DNA of 64,000 nucleotides from assembly GCA_016719405.1 (NCBI GenBank), contig JADJZE010000005.1, positions 124,001 through 188,000 of the forward strand, given 5' to 3'. The notes below the pieces were generated by a model. It searched no databases. It had not been told where the DNA came from and saw nothing but the letters and a program-made list of their open reading frames with translations. Below, one piece after another: positions 1-9,744 of the stretch (positions within the stretch are counted from its first letter, which is position 1; every line of letters starts with the position of its first letter). The position numbers and the translations under genes were made by a program. The DNA comes from Candidatus Aalborgicola lynettensis (GTDB lineage Bacteria; Pseudomonadota; Gammaproteobacteria; Burkholderiales; Burkholderiaceae_C).

Positions 1-65
1 ACCCGGCTGAGCTCGATGGCCTGATGAACGAGACCAGCTACACCGCTTTTTCCGCCAACGCATAA
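1..65 (+). CDS. gcvH: Glycine cleavage system H protein, C-terminal end only
   Basis: The first 65 bases encode the tail PAELDGLMNETSYTAFSANA followed by TAA. This matches the usual GcvH ending, where a proline-alanine-glutamate-leucine stretch precedes a helix carrying a conserved tyrosine. GcvH is the lipoyl carrier that shuttles the aminomethyl group in glycine cleavage. The start and the lipoyl-lysine lie outside the window. The stop is 15 bases before gcvP, so the two are almost certainly cotranscribed. Identification rests on a short tail plus the gcvP neighbour. Confidence 0.75.
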   Translation, partial: PAELDGLMNETSYTAFSANA

Positions 66-80
66 GACAAGCCCTGCCCC

Positions 81-2973
81 ATGTCTACCCTGACCCAACT
101 CGAAAACGCCAGCGAATTCCACGCGCGCCACATTGGCATTGACGCCGCCGACGAAGCCTTGATGCTCCAAGCGATTGGCGAAACATCGCGCCGCACGCTG
201 ATCGACAGCATCGTGCCCCGCTCCATTGCGCGCCAAAGCCCCATGGCCATTCCAGCGGCGATTACCGAAGCAGCCGCACTGGCCGAACTGAAGGCCATGG
301 CGGGCAAGAACAAGGTGCTCCAGAGTTTCATTGGTCAGGGCTATTACGGCACCCTTACCCCCGGCGTGATCCTGCGCAACATTTTGGAAAACCCCGCCTG
401 GTACACCGCCTACACGCCCTACCAGGCCGAAATTTCCCAGGGCCGCATGGAAGCGCTGGTCAACTTTCAGACCATGGTGTGCGACCTGACCGGCATGCCC
501 ATGGCCAACGCGTCCATGCTCGACGAAGCCACCGCCGCGGCCGAGGCCATGACATTGGCCCGCCGCTCTGTCAAGGCCAAAGGCAATGTGTTCGTCGTCA
601 GCGGCGACTGCCATCCGCAAACCATTGAAGTCATCCAAACCCGCGCCGCACCCTTGGGGCTTACTGTCAAGGTGGTTCATTCGGCCGACGAATGGCAGGT
701 CGCGATTGCTGGAGACGACTACTTTGCGGCCATGGGTCAGTACCCCGGCTGCAGCGGCTCGCTGGCCGACTGGAAGCAAGACGCCGACCAGATCCACAGC
801 AAACACGCTGCGCTGATTCTGGCAGCCGACCTGCTGGCGCTCACACTTTTGGTGGCCCCCGGCGAGATGGGCGCCGACATTGCCATCGGCACCACCCAAC
901 GCTTTGGCATGCCTTTGTGCAACGGCGGCCCGCACGCCGCCTACATGGCCTGCCGCGACGAATACAAGCGTTCCATGCCCGGCCGCTTGGTCGGCGTGAG
1001 CGTCGATACCCACGGCAACCCGGCCTACCGCCTGGCATTGCAAACGCGCGAGCAACATATTCGTCGCGAAAAAGCCACCTCCAACATCTGCACCGCACAG
1101 GTATTGCCCGCCGTGGTGGCCAGTATGTACGCCGTGTACCACGGCCCCGAGGGCTTGACCCGCATTGCCCAACGTACCCACCGCTTTGCCTGTGTGCTGG
1201 CCAGCAGCCTGCAGACCCTGGGTTACACCCTGACGACGGCGCAATTCTTCGACACCATCACGGTGCAGACCACCAAGGCCAACGCCGTTATGGCCATTGC
1301 TTTGGGCCAAGGCGTCAACCTGCGTCTGGCGGCCAAAGACAAGGTTTCCATTAGCCTGGACGAAACCACCACCCGTGCCGATGTGGCTCTGTTGTGGTCC
1401 ATCTTTGCCCAGGCTGAGGTATGCCCCACCAAGAAGCCACAAGTGCCCGACTTTGACGTGTTGGCCGCGCACGTGGGCAGCGCTATTCCAGCAGCCCTGC
1501 GCCGCACCAGCGCCTTCCTGACCCACCCGGTGTTCAACACCCACCACTCCGAGACCGGCATGCTGCGCTACATCCGCATGCTGTCGGACAAAGACCTGGC
1601 GCTGGACCGCAGCATGATCCCGCTGGGTTCTTGCACCATGAAGCTCAACGCCACCAGCGAGATGATTCCCATCACCTGGCCCGAGTTTGCCAACATCCAC
1701 CCCTTCTGCCCGGCCGACCAGCGCGCTGGCTACGCCGAGTTGGACGAACAGTTGCGCGCTTGGCTCTGCGCCGCCACCGGTTATGCGGGTATCAGCCTGC
1801 AGCCCAATGCCGGTAGCCAGGGTGAATACGCGGGCCTGCTGGCCATTCAGGGCTGGCACGCATCCAAGGGCAATAGCCACCGCAACATTTGCCTCATCCC
1901 CAGCAGCGCGCATGGCACCAACCCGGCCAGCGCGCAGATGGTGGGCATGACCGTTGTCGTCACCAAGTGCGACGACATGGGCAACGTGGACATGGCCGAC
2001 CTTAAGACGAAGTGCGAGCAGCACAGTGCCAACCTGGCCTGCGTGATGATCACTTACCCGAGCACGCACGGCGTATTCGAAACCAGCGTGAAAGAGTTGT
2101 GCGCACTGGTGCACAGCCACGGCGGCCGCGTCTATGTGGACGGTGCCAACATGAACGCACTGGTGGGCACCGCAGCCCCCGGTGAGTTTGGCGGCGATGT
2201 GAGCCACCTGAACCTGCACAAAACTTTTTGTATTCCCCACGGCGGCGGCGGCCCCGGTGTCGGCCCCGTATGTGTCGTGACCGATTTGGTACCGTTTTTG
2301 CCCGGCCACAAGGCGGGCGGCGTTGCGGGCAAGGTGGGTGCCGTGTCCGCAGCGCCCATGGGCAATGCGGCGGTGTTGCCCATCAGCTGGATGTACTGCC
2401 GCATGATGGGCCCGGATGGCCTGCAACACGCCACCGAAGCGGCCATTCTGGCGGCCAACTACATCAGTGCCCGCCTGAGTGACCACTACCCCACGCTGTA
2501 CGCCAGCGCCAACGGCCACGTGGCACACGAATGTATTCTGGACCTGCGCGGTTTGAAGGACACCAGCGGCGTGATGGCCGAAGACGTGGCTAAACGGCTG
2601 ATGGACTATGGCTTTCACGCCCCTACCCTGTCCTTCCCGGTGGTCAACACGCTGATGGTGGAACCTACCGAGAGCGAAACCCTGGCCGAACTGGACCGAT
2701 TCATCAACGCCATGATCGCCATCCGGGGCGAAGTGACCAAGGTCGAACGCGGTGAGTGGCCGCAAGACAACAACCCGCTCAAGCACGCCCCGCACACCGC
2801 GGCCAGCCTGCTGGGCGCCGAGTGGAACCGCCCTTACCCACGGGAAGTGGGTGCCTTCCCGCTGGCCACGCGCGCCCTCAAACTCACCCCAGGCGGTAAT
2901 CGCCGCCGATCGGGCGGGTCACACAACGTGTCGTACCGGGGACCGCAACCTGTTTTGCAGTGGCTTCCCATGA
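81..2973 (+). CDS. gcvP: Glycine dehydrogenase (decarboxylating), P protein; 3' end frame-disrupted
   Basis: This is the PLP-dependent P protein of the glycine cleavage system, which decarboxylates glycine and loads the aminomethyl group on GcvH. The protein starts MSTLTQLENASEFHARHIG and has the expected length of about 960 residues. The PLP lysine is about residue 714 in LNLHKTFCIPHGGGGPG. Near the end, after PREVGAFPLATRALK, the frame is lost. The conserved ending GDRNLFCS reappears one frame over and stops at 2971-2973. Between about 2880 and 2945, remnants of PPIGRV and NV are separated by extra bases (net +1). As written, the upstream frame runs on through the threonine aldolase gene to 4094, giving an apparent 1337-residue fusion. 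I infer that gcvP really ends at 2973. Confidence 0.9.
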
Positions 2974-3014
2974 CCAGAATAGGCACTGCCCCACCCCAGC
3001 GCTGGAGAAACACC

Positions 3015-4094
3015 GTGGACACCATCAACCACCAGCAGTTTGCCAGCGACAACTACGCAGGCGCCTGCCCGCAGGCCCTGCACTGGTTGCTACAGGCCAA
3101 CGCCAGCGGCCACGAACCGGCCTATGGCGACGACCGCTGGACGCAAAAGTCCACCGACATGCTGCGCTCGCTGTTCGACATCGACTGCGATGTGTACTAC
3201 GTGTTCAACGGCACGGCGGCCAACTCGCTGGCGCTGGCGTCCCTGTGCCAAAGCTACCACTCCGTCATCTGCTCACCGGTCGCCCACATCGAAACCGACG
3301 AGTGCGGTGGCCCGGAGTTCTTCTCCAACGGCTCCAAGTTGCTGGTGGCAGAAGGCACTTCCGAGCAGGCCAAGTTGGGCAAACTCACCCCCGAGGCCAT
3401 CCACACACTGGTGACCAAACGCAGCGACATCCACTACCCGCGCCCCAAAGTGGTGTCCATCACCCAGGCCACCGAACTGGGCACGGTGTACAGCGTGCAA
3501 GAGGTGCGCGAGATTGCGGCCATGGCCAAAAAGCACCACCTGCGCCTGCACATGGACGGCGCGCGTTTTGCCAACGCCGTGGCGCACCTGGGCTGCACCC
3601 CGGCCGAGGTGACCTGGAAAGCCGGTGTGGACGTGTTGTGCTTTGGCGGCACCAAAAACGGCCTGCCGGTGGGCGAAGCGGTGGTGTTCTTTGACAAAGC
3701 GCTGAGCGAAGACTTTGCCTGGCGCGTGAAACAGGCCGGGCAACTGGCCAGCAAGATGCGGTTTATCTCCGCCCCCTGGGTGGGCCTGCTGGAAAACGAC
3801 GTGTGGCTGGCCAACGCCCGCCACGCCAATGCCATGGCGCAGCGCCTGTACCGCGGTTTACAAGGGCTGCAAAGTCTGAAAACGACCGGCGGTGTGCAGG
3901 TGTTGCACGCGCCCCAGGCGAACGGCGTATTCGCCCAGTTGCCAGCCCCCGCCATACAGGCCCTCTTCGCCCGGGGCTGGAAGTTTTACGAGTTCATTGC
4001 CGGCGGCGGTTGCCGCTTCATGTGTGCCTGGGACACGACACCGGAGTCGGTGGACGCGCTGCTGGCCGATATGGGCGATGTGTTGGCGCCCTGA
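3015..4094 (+). CDS. ltaE: Low-specificity L-threonine aldolase
   Basis: This is a fold-type I PLP enzyme that cleaves L-threonine or allo-threonine to glycine and acetaldehyde. The start is taken as GTG at 3015 (VDTINHQQFASDNYAG) because GGAGA at 3004-3008 sits six bases upstream and the family normally begins with this FASDN motif. The protein is 359 residues, with the Schiff-base lysine at about 214 in FGGTKNGLPVGEA and the cofactor-binding motif LHMDGARFANA before it. It lies between gcvP and sdaA, so glycine made here can enter the cleavage system. It is open in frame with gcvP only because of the damaged gcvP end. Confidence 0.88.
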   Translation: MDTINHQQFASDNYAGACPQALHWLLQANASGHEPAYGDDRWTQKSTDMLRSLFDIDCDVYYVFNGTAANSLALASLCQSYHSVICSPVAHIETDECGGPEFFSNGSKLLVAEGTSEQAKLGKLTPEAIHTLVTKRSDIHYPRPKVVSITQATELGTVYSVQEVREIAAMAKKHHLRLHMDGARFANAVAHLGCTPAEVTWKAGVDVLCFGGTKNGLPVGEAVVFFDKALSEDFAWRVKQAGQLASKMRFISAPWVGLLENDVWLANARHANAMAQRLYRGLQGLQSLKTTGGVQVLHAPQANGVFAQLPAPAIQALFARGWKFYEFIAGGGCRFMCAWDTTPESVDALLADMGDVLAP

Positions 4095-4096
4095 AT

Positions 4097-4164
4097 TTAC
4101 TATCATTTCTGTAGCTGCTTGCGCACGTCCAGCAAGCGGAAATGGCCTATTTGGCATATAAGAA
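4097..4164 (+). repeat. Dispersed palindromic repeat, copy A
   Basis: The core GCTTGCGCACGTCCAGCAAG is preceded by CTATCATTTCTGTAGCTG and followed by GGAAATGGCC and TTTGGCAT. The core folds as a GCTTGC/GCAAGC hairpin. This copy fills the gap between ltaE and sdaA and stops just before the sdaA ribosome site. It closely resembles the copies at 19303 and 60195. Confidence 0.75.
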
Positions 4165-4176
4165 TGGAGACATTCC

Positions 4177-5559
4177 ATGGCAGTTTCGGTATTTGACCTG
4201 TTCAAAATCGGCATCGGCCCCAGCAGCTCCCACACGGTGGGCCCCATGCGCGCCGCACGCCTGTTTGCACTGCGCCTGGCCTCCGAAGGCGTCCTCGCGC
4301 AAACCACCACCGTGCGCTGCTGGTTGCACGGCTCTCTGGGTGCCACGGGCAAGGGCCACGGCAGCAACACCGCGGTGCTGCTGGGGCTGATGGGGCACGA
4401 GCCCGACACGGTGGATGTGGACGCCATTGGCCCTCTGGTGGCCCATGTGCGGGCCACGCAGCACCTCACGCTGGCGGGCGGCCACACCATTGCCTTTAAT
4501 GAAAAAGACGACCTGCTGTTCATGCGCGCGGCGCTGCCCTTTCACCCCAACGGCATGCGCCTGGCGGCACTGGACGCGGGCGGGGCTGAACTTTGCAGCC
4601 GTACCTACTACTCGGTGGGGGGCGGCTTTATCGTCAGTGAAGAGGTGGCGACCGACGGCACCCGCCACAAAACCATTGCCCCCGACGCCACGGTTCTGCC
4701 CCTGCCCTTTACCAGCGGCAACAGCTTGCTGGCGCTGTGCCGCACACACGGCCTGAGCATTGCGCAAATCATGCGGCGCAACGAGCAGCACTGGCGCAGC
4801 GATGCCGAGATCAACGCGGGGCTGGACCGGATCTGGCAGGTGATGCAGGACTGCGTGCACCGGGGCTGCGCCACCGAAGGCGTGCTGCCCGGTGGCTACA
4901 AGGTCAAACGCCGGGCAGCGCCTTTATTCCAGTCACTCAACAACCACCCCGATGCATCCGACCCGCTGCAAGTGCTGGACTGGGTCAACCTCTACGCACT
5001 GGCCGTTAACGAAGAGAATGCCGCCGGTGGGCGTGTGGTGACGGCCCCCACCAACGGTGCCGCCGGCATCGTGCCTGCCGTGCTGCACTACTACCGCCGT
5101 TTTGTCGCCGGCGCCAACGACGAGGGTGTGTACGATTTTTTGCTCACGGCGGGCGCCATCGGCATTTTGTACAAAGAAAATGCCTCCATCAGCGGCGCCG
5201 AAGTGGGCTGCCAGGGTGAGGTGGGCGTGGCCTGCTCCATGGCCGCAGCCGCCCTGTGCGCTGTGATGGGTGGCAGCCCTGCGCAGGTGGAGAACGCGGC
5301 CGAAATCGGCATGGAACACCACTTGGGCCTGACCTGCGACCCGGTGGGTGGTCTGGTGCAAATTCCGTGCATTGAACGCAATGCGATTGCCGCCGTGAAG
5401 GCCATCAACGCCGCACGCATGGCATTACACGGCGATGGTTCGCATTGTGTTTCGCTGGACCAGGTCATCAAAACCATGCGCGAGACGGGTGCGGATATGC
5501 AAACCAAATACAAAGAAACGGCGCGGGGCGGCCTGGCCGTCAATATTGTGGAATGCTGA
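4177..5559 (+). CDS. sdaA: L-serine ammonia-lyase, iron-sulfur dependent
   Basis: Single-chain bacterial L-serine dehydratase, converting serine to pyruvate and ammonia. The 460-residue length is normal. The N-terminus SVFDLFKIGIGPSSSHTVGP is the family signature. The C-terminal domain has cysteines at about 345, 387 and 398, the C-X41-C-X10-C spacing expected for the oxygen-sensitive [4Fe-4S] cluster that acts on the substrate hydroxyl. GGAGA lies seven bases before the ATG. Next to gcvP and ltaE it completes a glycine-threonine-serine catabolic group; comamonads often pair gcvP with sdaA. Confidence 0.95.
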   Translation: MAVSVFDLFKIGIGPSSSHTVGPMRAARLFALRLASEGVLAQTTTVRCWLHGSLGATGKGHGSNTAVLLGLMGHEPDTVDVDAIGPLVAHVRATQHLTLAGGHTIAFNEKDDLLFMRAALPFHPNGMRLAALDAGGAELCSRTYYSVGGGFIVSEEVATDGTRHKTIAPDATVLPLPFTSGNSLLALCRTHGLSIAQIMRRNEQHWRSDAEINAGLDRIWQVMQDCVHRGCATEGVLPGGYKVKRRAAPLFQSLNNHPDASDPLQVLDWVNLYALAVNEENAAGGRVVTAPTNGAAGIVPAVLHYYRRFVAGANDEGVYDFLLTAGAIGILYKENASISGAEVGCQGEVGVACSMAAAALCAVMGGSPAQVENAAEIGMEHHLGLTCDPVGGLVQIPCIERNAIAAVKAINAARMALHGDGSHCVSLDQVIKTMRETGADMQTKYKETARGGLAVNIVEC

Positions 5560-5624
5560 TGGCAAGCAACAAAAAACAAACAGGTGATTGACGCTGGCCC
5601 GCAGGAGCCGCGATACTGCCATTA

Positions 5625-7781
5625 ATGCTGCGCGTATTTTTCTTCCCCCCTGCCGGACACACAACCTTTTGGGCTCGCCGGGGGGTGTTGGTATTGACCT
5701 TGGTGGTGCTGTGCTTGGGCATGCTGCTGGTGTTGCCGCAGCCTGCTTGGGCCACCGAGCAAGGCGCCAATACAACACCACCTGGATGTGACTCGTGTCG
5801 CATCGTCATCGACCAACTCGAACAGCCCACCCCTCTGTCGGGCAAATGGCTGTTCACCCGCAACGACACGCCCGAGAACAAGCAGGTTGACCTCGATACC
5901 AGCGACTGGCGACTGGCCCAAACGCCTGGCCGCTGGGGCGGCATCTACCCGGATGATGAGAAATACCACGTGGGCTGGTACCGTGGGGTGTTTGAATTCA
6001 GCCCTGATCTGGTGGGACAAGAGGTGGTGCTGCTGTTCAATGCCTATATGGCCCGGGTCACCGTATATGTTGATGGGGTCAGAATCTACAAGCGCCCCAA
6101 CAACGTCAATGTGGAGCGTTATTACTCCATCCAACCGATTCCCATCCGGTTCAAAATCACCCAACCCCGTCAGGTCATTGCGATCCGCGTGGACTCCCTC
6201 ATCATGACCGGGGTCTACCAACTGCCGTTTGAACTGCACCAATACAGTCCTTACGACAAGAGCCTGTCGGTTCACCAGTTCTGGAGCGGCGATTTCCGGG
6301 TCATCGCCTCGTATGTCATTTTGTTCTTTGGCATTTTCTTTTACCGGATTTACACCAAATCCAAGGTGACGATGTACCGGTCTGCCGCACTGACCACCAT
6401 CATCGTATTTCCGTTTTTCACCGTGCCGGGCGACTATCTGCTGCGGTTTTTTACCCCGGAAACCTTGTTGGCGGTGCATTACATCGGCTTGTATGCACTC
6501 TTTACCGCCTACTTGTTTTGCCAGTCGTTCTACAAAACCACACCCAAAACCAACTGGATTCTGGGCAGTGTCTATGCGGTGATGGCCCTGGTCGTACCGA
6601 TCAGCGCCCTGATGGGCAGTTTGAGCGTATTTCAAAGCTCCCGCAGCCTCTATTTTCTGACGGGTGCGGCCTGCATCTCACTGGCGTTTTACCAAACCGT
6701 GCGCGCCGCACTGCAAAAGAAACAAGGCGCCGTTATTTTGAGCATTGGCACCTTCACGCTGCTGGTGACCGCCCTGCACGACATGCTGCTGGCCACCGGC
6801 ATCATTACCTCCTTGGGTTTAACGTCTTTCGGTGCCATCGGCTTCATGATCAGCATGCTGTACGTAGCCAGCACCACATTCACCAATACCTACCTCGAAA
6901 ACCAGCAGTTGGTCAAAAACCTGGGCGCTGTCAACGAAAACCTGGAACACCTGGTGGCCGAGCGCGTGGAAGACCTGTCCATCACCATCCAGACGCTGCA
7001 GCAAACCCAGCACGACCTGGTGGAAGCGGAAAAACTCGCCTCCCTGGGGGCGTTGGTGGCCGGCATTTCACACGAACTCAACACCCCCATCGGCAACGCC
7101 ATGGTCGCGGCATCGGCTCTGCAGGACCAGATGAACCAGATGCAAGTGGCCATTGCCGATGGGCAGTTGCGCAAATCCACACTGACCGAATTCATGCGCG
7201 ATGGCGCCTCCACCGCCGAACTGGTGTTCAAGTCGTGCGAACGGGCCTCCAGCCTGGTGCGCAGTTTCAAGCAGGTGGCGGTGGACCAGACATCCGAGCA
7301 GCGCCGCACCTTCAACCTGAAGGCGCTGGTCAATGACGTGGTGACCATGCTCAAACCCACCTTCCGGCACGACCCATGGCACATTGACACCCGTATTCCC
7401 GATGTCATCGAATGCGACAGCTACCCCGGCCCCCTCGGGCAGGTGCTCAACAACCTGGTGCAAAACGCCATCTTCCACGCCTTTGAAGGCCGCGACCACG
7501 GCCACCTGCACCTCAGCGCCAACTGCACCAACGGCATGATCGAGATTTGCTGCGAAGACGACGGACGCGGCATGACCGCCGACGTGCTGGCCCACATTTT
7601 TGAGCCCTTCTTCACCACCCGGCTGGGCAAGGGTGGCTCGGGCCTGGGTCTATCGGTATCACGCAACATCGCCGTGGGGGTGCTGGGTGGCACGCTGACC
7701 GCCTCGTCCATTCCCGAAATGGGCACCTGCTTTGTGCTGACCTTCCCGGTTGTGGCACCTGTACCCAGCGAGGGGGAATAA
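5625..7781 (+). CDS. Sensor histidine kinase with 7TMR-type input module
   Basis: Membrane histidine kinase of 718 residues. After a signal-like segment (about 17-43) there is a periplasmic beta-rich domain (about 50-215) with YHVGWYRGVFEF, resembling the carbohydrate-binding-like domain of 7TMR-DISM receptors. About seven hydrophobic segments follow (225-430), then a coiled coil with repeated NENLEHL/QTLQQTQHDL. The dimerisation box is SLGALVAGISHELNTPIGN with the phospho-acceptor His near 483. The ATPase part shows QVLNNLVQNAIFHAF, DDGRGM and GKGGSGLGLSVSRNI. No receiver domain is present and no response regulator is adjacent, so the partner is unknown. The start is the first in-frame ATG with a hydrophobic leader; no strong ribosome site is visible. 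Confidence 0.85.
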   Translation: MLRVFFFPPAGHTTFWARRGVLVLTLVVLCLGMLLVLPQPAWATEQGANTTPPGCDSCRIVIDQLEQPTPLSGKWLFTRNDTPENKQVDLDTSDWRLAQTPGRWGGIYPDDEKYHVGWYRGVFEFSPDLVGQEVVLLFNAYMARVTVYVDGVRIYKRPNNVNVERYYSIQPIPIRFKITQPRQVIAIRVDSLIMTGVYQLPFELHQYSPYDKSLSVHQFWSGDFRVIASYVILFFGIFFYRIYTKSKVTMYRSAALTTIIVFPFFTVPGDYLLRFFTPETLLAVHYIGLYALFTAYLFCQSFYKTTPKTNWILGSVYAVMALVVPISALMGSLSVFQSSRSLYFLTGAACISLAFYQTVRAALQKKQGAVILSIGTFTLLVTALHDMLLATGIITSLGLTSFGAIGFMISMLYVASTTFTNTYLENQQLVKNLGAVNENLEHLVAERVEDLSITIQTLQQTQHDLVEAEKLASLGALVAGISHELNTPIGNAMVAASALQDQMNQMQVAIADGQLRKSTLTEFMRDGASTAELVFKSCERASSLVRSFKQVAVDQTSEQRRTFNLKALVNDVVTMLKPTFRHDPWHIDTRIPDVIECDSYPGPLGQVLNNLVQNAIFHAFEGRDHGHLHLSANCTNGMIEICCEDDGRGMTADVLAHIFEPFFTTRLGKGGSGLGLSVSRNIAVGVLGGTLTASSIPEMGTCFVLTFPVVAPVPSEGE

Positions 7782-7837
7782 GCCGTAGCGCGCCGCTGCA
7801 CCGCATCATGGCAACGCGCGCCAGCACGACCATCGTC

Positions 7838-7908
7838 TTGGCATATTGATAAAATACCCTTCCTGCGCCCGTCTACCGTGCGCAAGCAGCTATTAAGTTG
7901 ATAGCAAC
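7838..7908 (-). repeat. Dispersed palindromic repeat, copy B
   Basis: Read on the minus strand it begins TTGCTATCAACTTAATAGCT, continues GCTTGCGCACGGTAGACGGG and ends near TATGCCAAG. It occupies most of the gap between the kinase gene and queE and belongs to the GACGGGCGC variant also seen at 28791. Confidence 0.72.
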
Positions 7909-7935
7909 CTCCTCTGCACCCACCCAAGCGCCACC

Positions 7936-8571
7936 ATGACCTACAGCGTCAAAGAAATCTTCTACACGCTCCAGGGCGAAGGCGCCAACGCGGGCCACCC
8001 CGCTGTGTTCTGCCGCTTTGCCGGATGCAACCTGTGGAGTGGCCGCGAAGAAGACCGTGCGGGTGCGGTCTGCCGCTTTTGCGATACCGACTTTGTCGGC
8101 ACCGACGGCACAGCCGGCGGCAAATACACCACGCCCGAAACGCTGGCGCAGGCCATCGCCGCCCATTGGCCGGTCGCCGCCCACACGCACCGCCTGGTGG
8201 TGCTCACCGGTGGCGAGCCGCTGCTGCAACTGGACTCGCCCCTGATCGACGCCCTGCACCAGCATGGATTTCGCATTGCCGTGGAAACCAATGGCACGGT
8301 GCTGCCGCCCCCCGGTGTGGACTGGCTGTGTGTCAGCCCCAAACTGGGCTCCGAAATGGTGGTGCAGGCCGGGCAGGAACTCAAACTGGTCTACCCACAG
8401 ACAGGTGGCGACCCGGCGCAGTTTGCCCAACTGGCGTTTGACAATTTCTACCTGCAGCCCATGGACGGACCCGCGCAAACCGCCAATACCCAGGCGGCAA
8501 TAACCTACTGTCACGCCCACCCGCAGTGGAAGCTGAGCCTGCAAACGCACAAAATAATCGGCATTCGTTAA
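7936..8571 (+). CDS. queE: 7-carboxy-7-deazaguanine synthase (radical SAM)
   Basis: QueE rearranges 6-carboxytetrahydropterin to 7-carboxy-7-deazaguanine on the way to queuosine. The 211-residue protein starts MTYSVKEIFYTLQGEGANAG, the family signature. The SAM cluster cysteines are 31, 46 and 49 (C-X14-C-X2-C, with CRFC), an expanded spacing typical of one QueE subtype rather than the ordinary CX3CX2C. VVLTGGEPLLQLD and VETNGT are the SAM-binding and substrate elements. The ending LSLQTHKIIGIR is canonical. The queD-like gene begins eight bases after the stop. Confidence 0.94.
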   Translation: MTYSVKEIFYTLQGEGANAGHPAVFCRFAGCNLWSGREEDRAGAVCRFCDTDFVGTDGTAGGKYTTPETLAQAIAAHWPVAAHTHRLVVLTGGEPLLQLDSPLIDALHQHGFRIAVETNGTVLPPPGVDWLCVSPKLGSEMVVQAGQELKLVYPQTGGDPAQFAQLAFDNFYLQPMDGPAQTANTQAAITYCHAHPQWKLSLQTHKIIGIR

Positions 8572-8578
8572 GCCCACC

Positions 8579-9682
8579 ATGGCCACACACCCCCACCTTC
8601 CCCCCCAGTCTTGCACCCACTTTCACACCGCCCTGCCTTTTGAGGCCGCGCGCCATATCCCCGGCCTGCGCGCCGACCACCCCGCCGAAGCCCCGTATAC
8701 ACGCCTGCACGGCCACAGCTTTCTGGCCACGCTGCGCTGCGCTTTGCCCACCGGTTATGCGCCCTACCCCGGTGGCGAACTGGAGACCCTGCAGGCCCAA
8801 TGGCGCGCCGAGCTGGACCGGCTGGACTACCGGCTCATCAACGACCACATCGCCGCCCCCACCGACCTGGCCATCGCACGCTGGCTGCGCGCGCAGTGCC
8901 AGGTTGCGGGCATGGCACAGGTAGCCCTGCACAGCACCCCCCAGCGCGGTATTGAACTGGGTGCCGATGGTGCTGCGCAAGCCTGGCGGCGCTATGCCTT
9001 CCAGTCCGCGCACCAATTACCCATGGTGCCGGTAGGCCACAAGTGCGGCAATATGCACGGCCACGGCTTTGAGGTCATCTTGCACACCCAACTGGCCGAC
9101 GGTGCCGACCCCCTTGATAGCGGATACGGCGCACTCGACGCCGCCTGGGCACCGCTGCACGCCGCGCTGAACTACGCCTGCCTGAACGATCTGGCGGGCC
9201 TGGAAAACCCCACCAGCGAAATCATGAGCAGCTGGATCTGGAACCGCCTGCTCCCCACCCTACCCACATTGACCAAAGTCACCGTGTTCGAGACCGCCAG
9301 TTGCGGCGCCGTGTTTGACGGCAGCCATTACCGCATCTGGAAAGACCTGACGCTGGACAGCGCACTGCGTTTCAAGTCCGCCCCGCCCGGCCACCCGCGC
9401 CAGCGCCTGCACGGCCACACCTACACGCTGCGCCTGCACCTGAGTGCGCCGCTGGACCAGATGATGGGCTGGACGGTGGATTTTGGCGATGTCAAAACCC
9501 TGTTCAACCCCGTCTTCAAGGCGCTGGACCACCAACCCCTGCACCAGATAAGCGACCTGGCCGACTGCGACAGCGCCACCGTGGCGGCCTGGATTTTGAA
9601 CAAAGCCCGTACCGACCTGCCCCAGATCAACCGTGTGGATTTGATGGAAACCGCAGGCCTGGGTGTCAGCGTGCGCGCGTAG
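8579..9682 (+). CDS. queD: 6-carboxytetrahydropterin synthase family protein with three tandem domains
   Basis: QueD makes 6-carboxytetrahydropterin, the QueE substrate. Classical QueD is about 120 residues; this protein has 367 and shows the zinc-binding HGH motif three times (about 44-46, 160-162, 278-280). Only the middle unit carries the full catalytic set: FQSAHQLP, Cys near 156 in GHKCGNMHGH, NPTSE, and FETASCGAVF. The first unit (PFEAARH, TRLHGHSF) and the third (RFKSAPPG, QRLHGHTY, WTVDFGDVK) lack the cysteine. I infer one active and two degenerate, probably structural, units; QueD and PTPS assemble from such repeats as homo-oligomers. The start is the ATG after CACC at 8579, with no strong ribosome site. 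Confidence 0.85.
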   Translation: MATHPHLPPQSCTHFHTALPFEAARHIPGLRADHPAEAPYTRLHGHSFLATLRCALPTGYAPYPGGELETLQAQWRAELDRLDYRLINDHIAAPTDLAIARWLRAQCQVAGMAQVALHSTPQRGIELGADGAAQAWRRYAFQSAHQLPMVPVGHKCGNMHGHGFEVILHTQLADGADPLDSGYGALDAAWAPLHAALNYACLNDLAGLENPTSEIMSSWIWNRLLPTLPTLTKVTVFETASCGAVFDGSHYRIWKDLTLDSALRFKSAPPGHPRQRLHGHTYTLRLHLSAPLDQMMGWTVDFGDVKTLFNPVFKALDHQPLHQISDLADCDSATVAAWILNKARTDLPQINRVDLMETAGLGVSVRA

Positions 9683-9744
9683 GGCAGCACTCTTTTTGCG
9701 CCGAGCCGCGTTGGGAGGGGGCGCAGGCTTCGCGTGTATGAAAG

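Noticed and set aside
81..4094. A genuine bifunctional glycine dehydrogenase-threonine aldolase
   Set aside because: The joining sequence is a damaged gcvP end whose proper ending (GDRNLFCS and stop) exists one frame over, and ltaE has its own ribosome site and GTG start.
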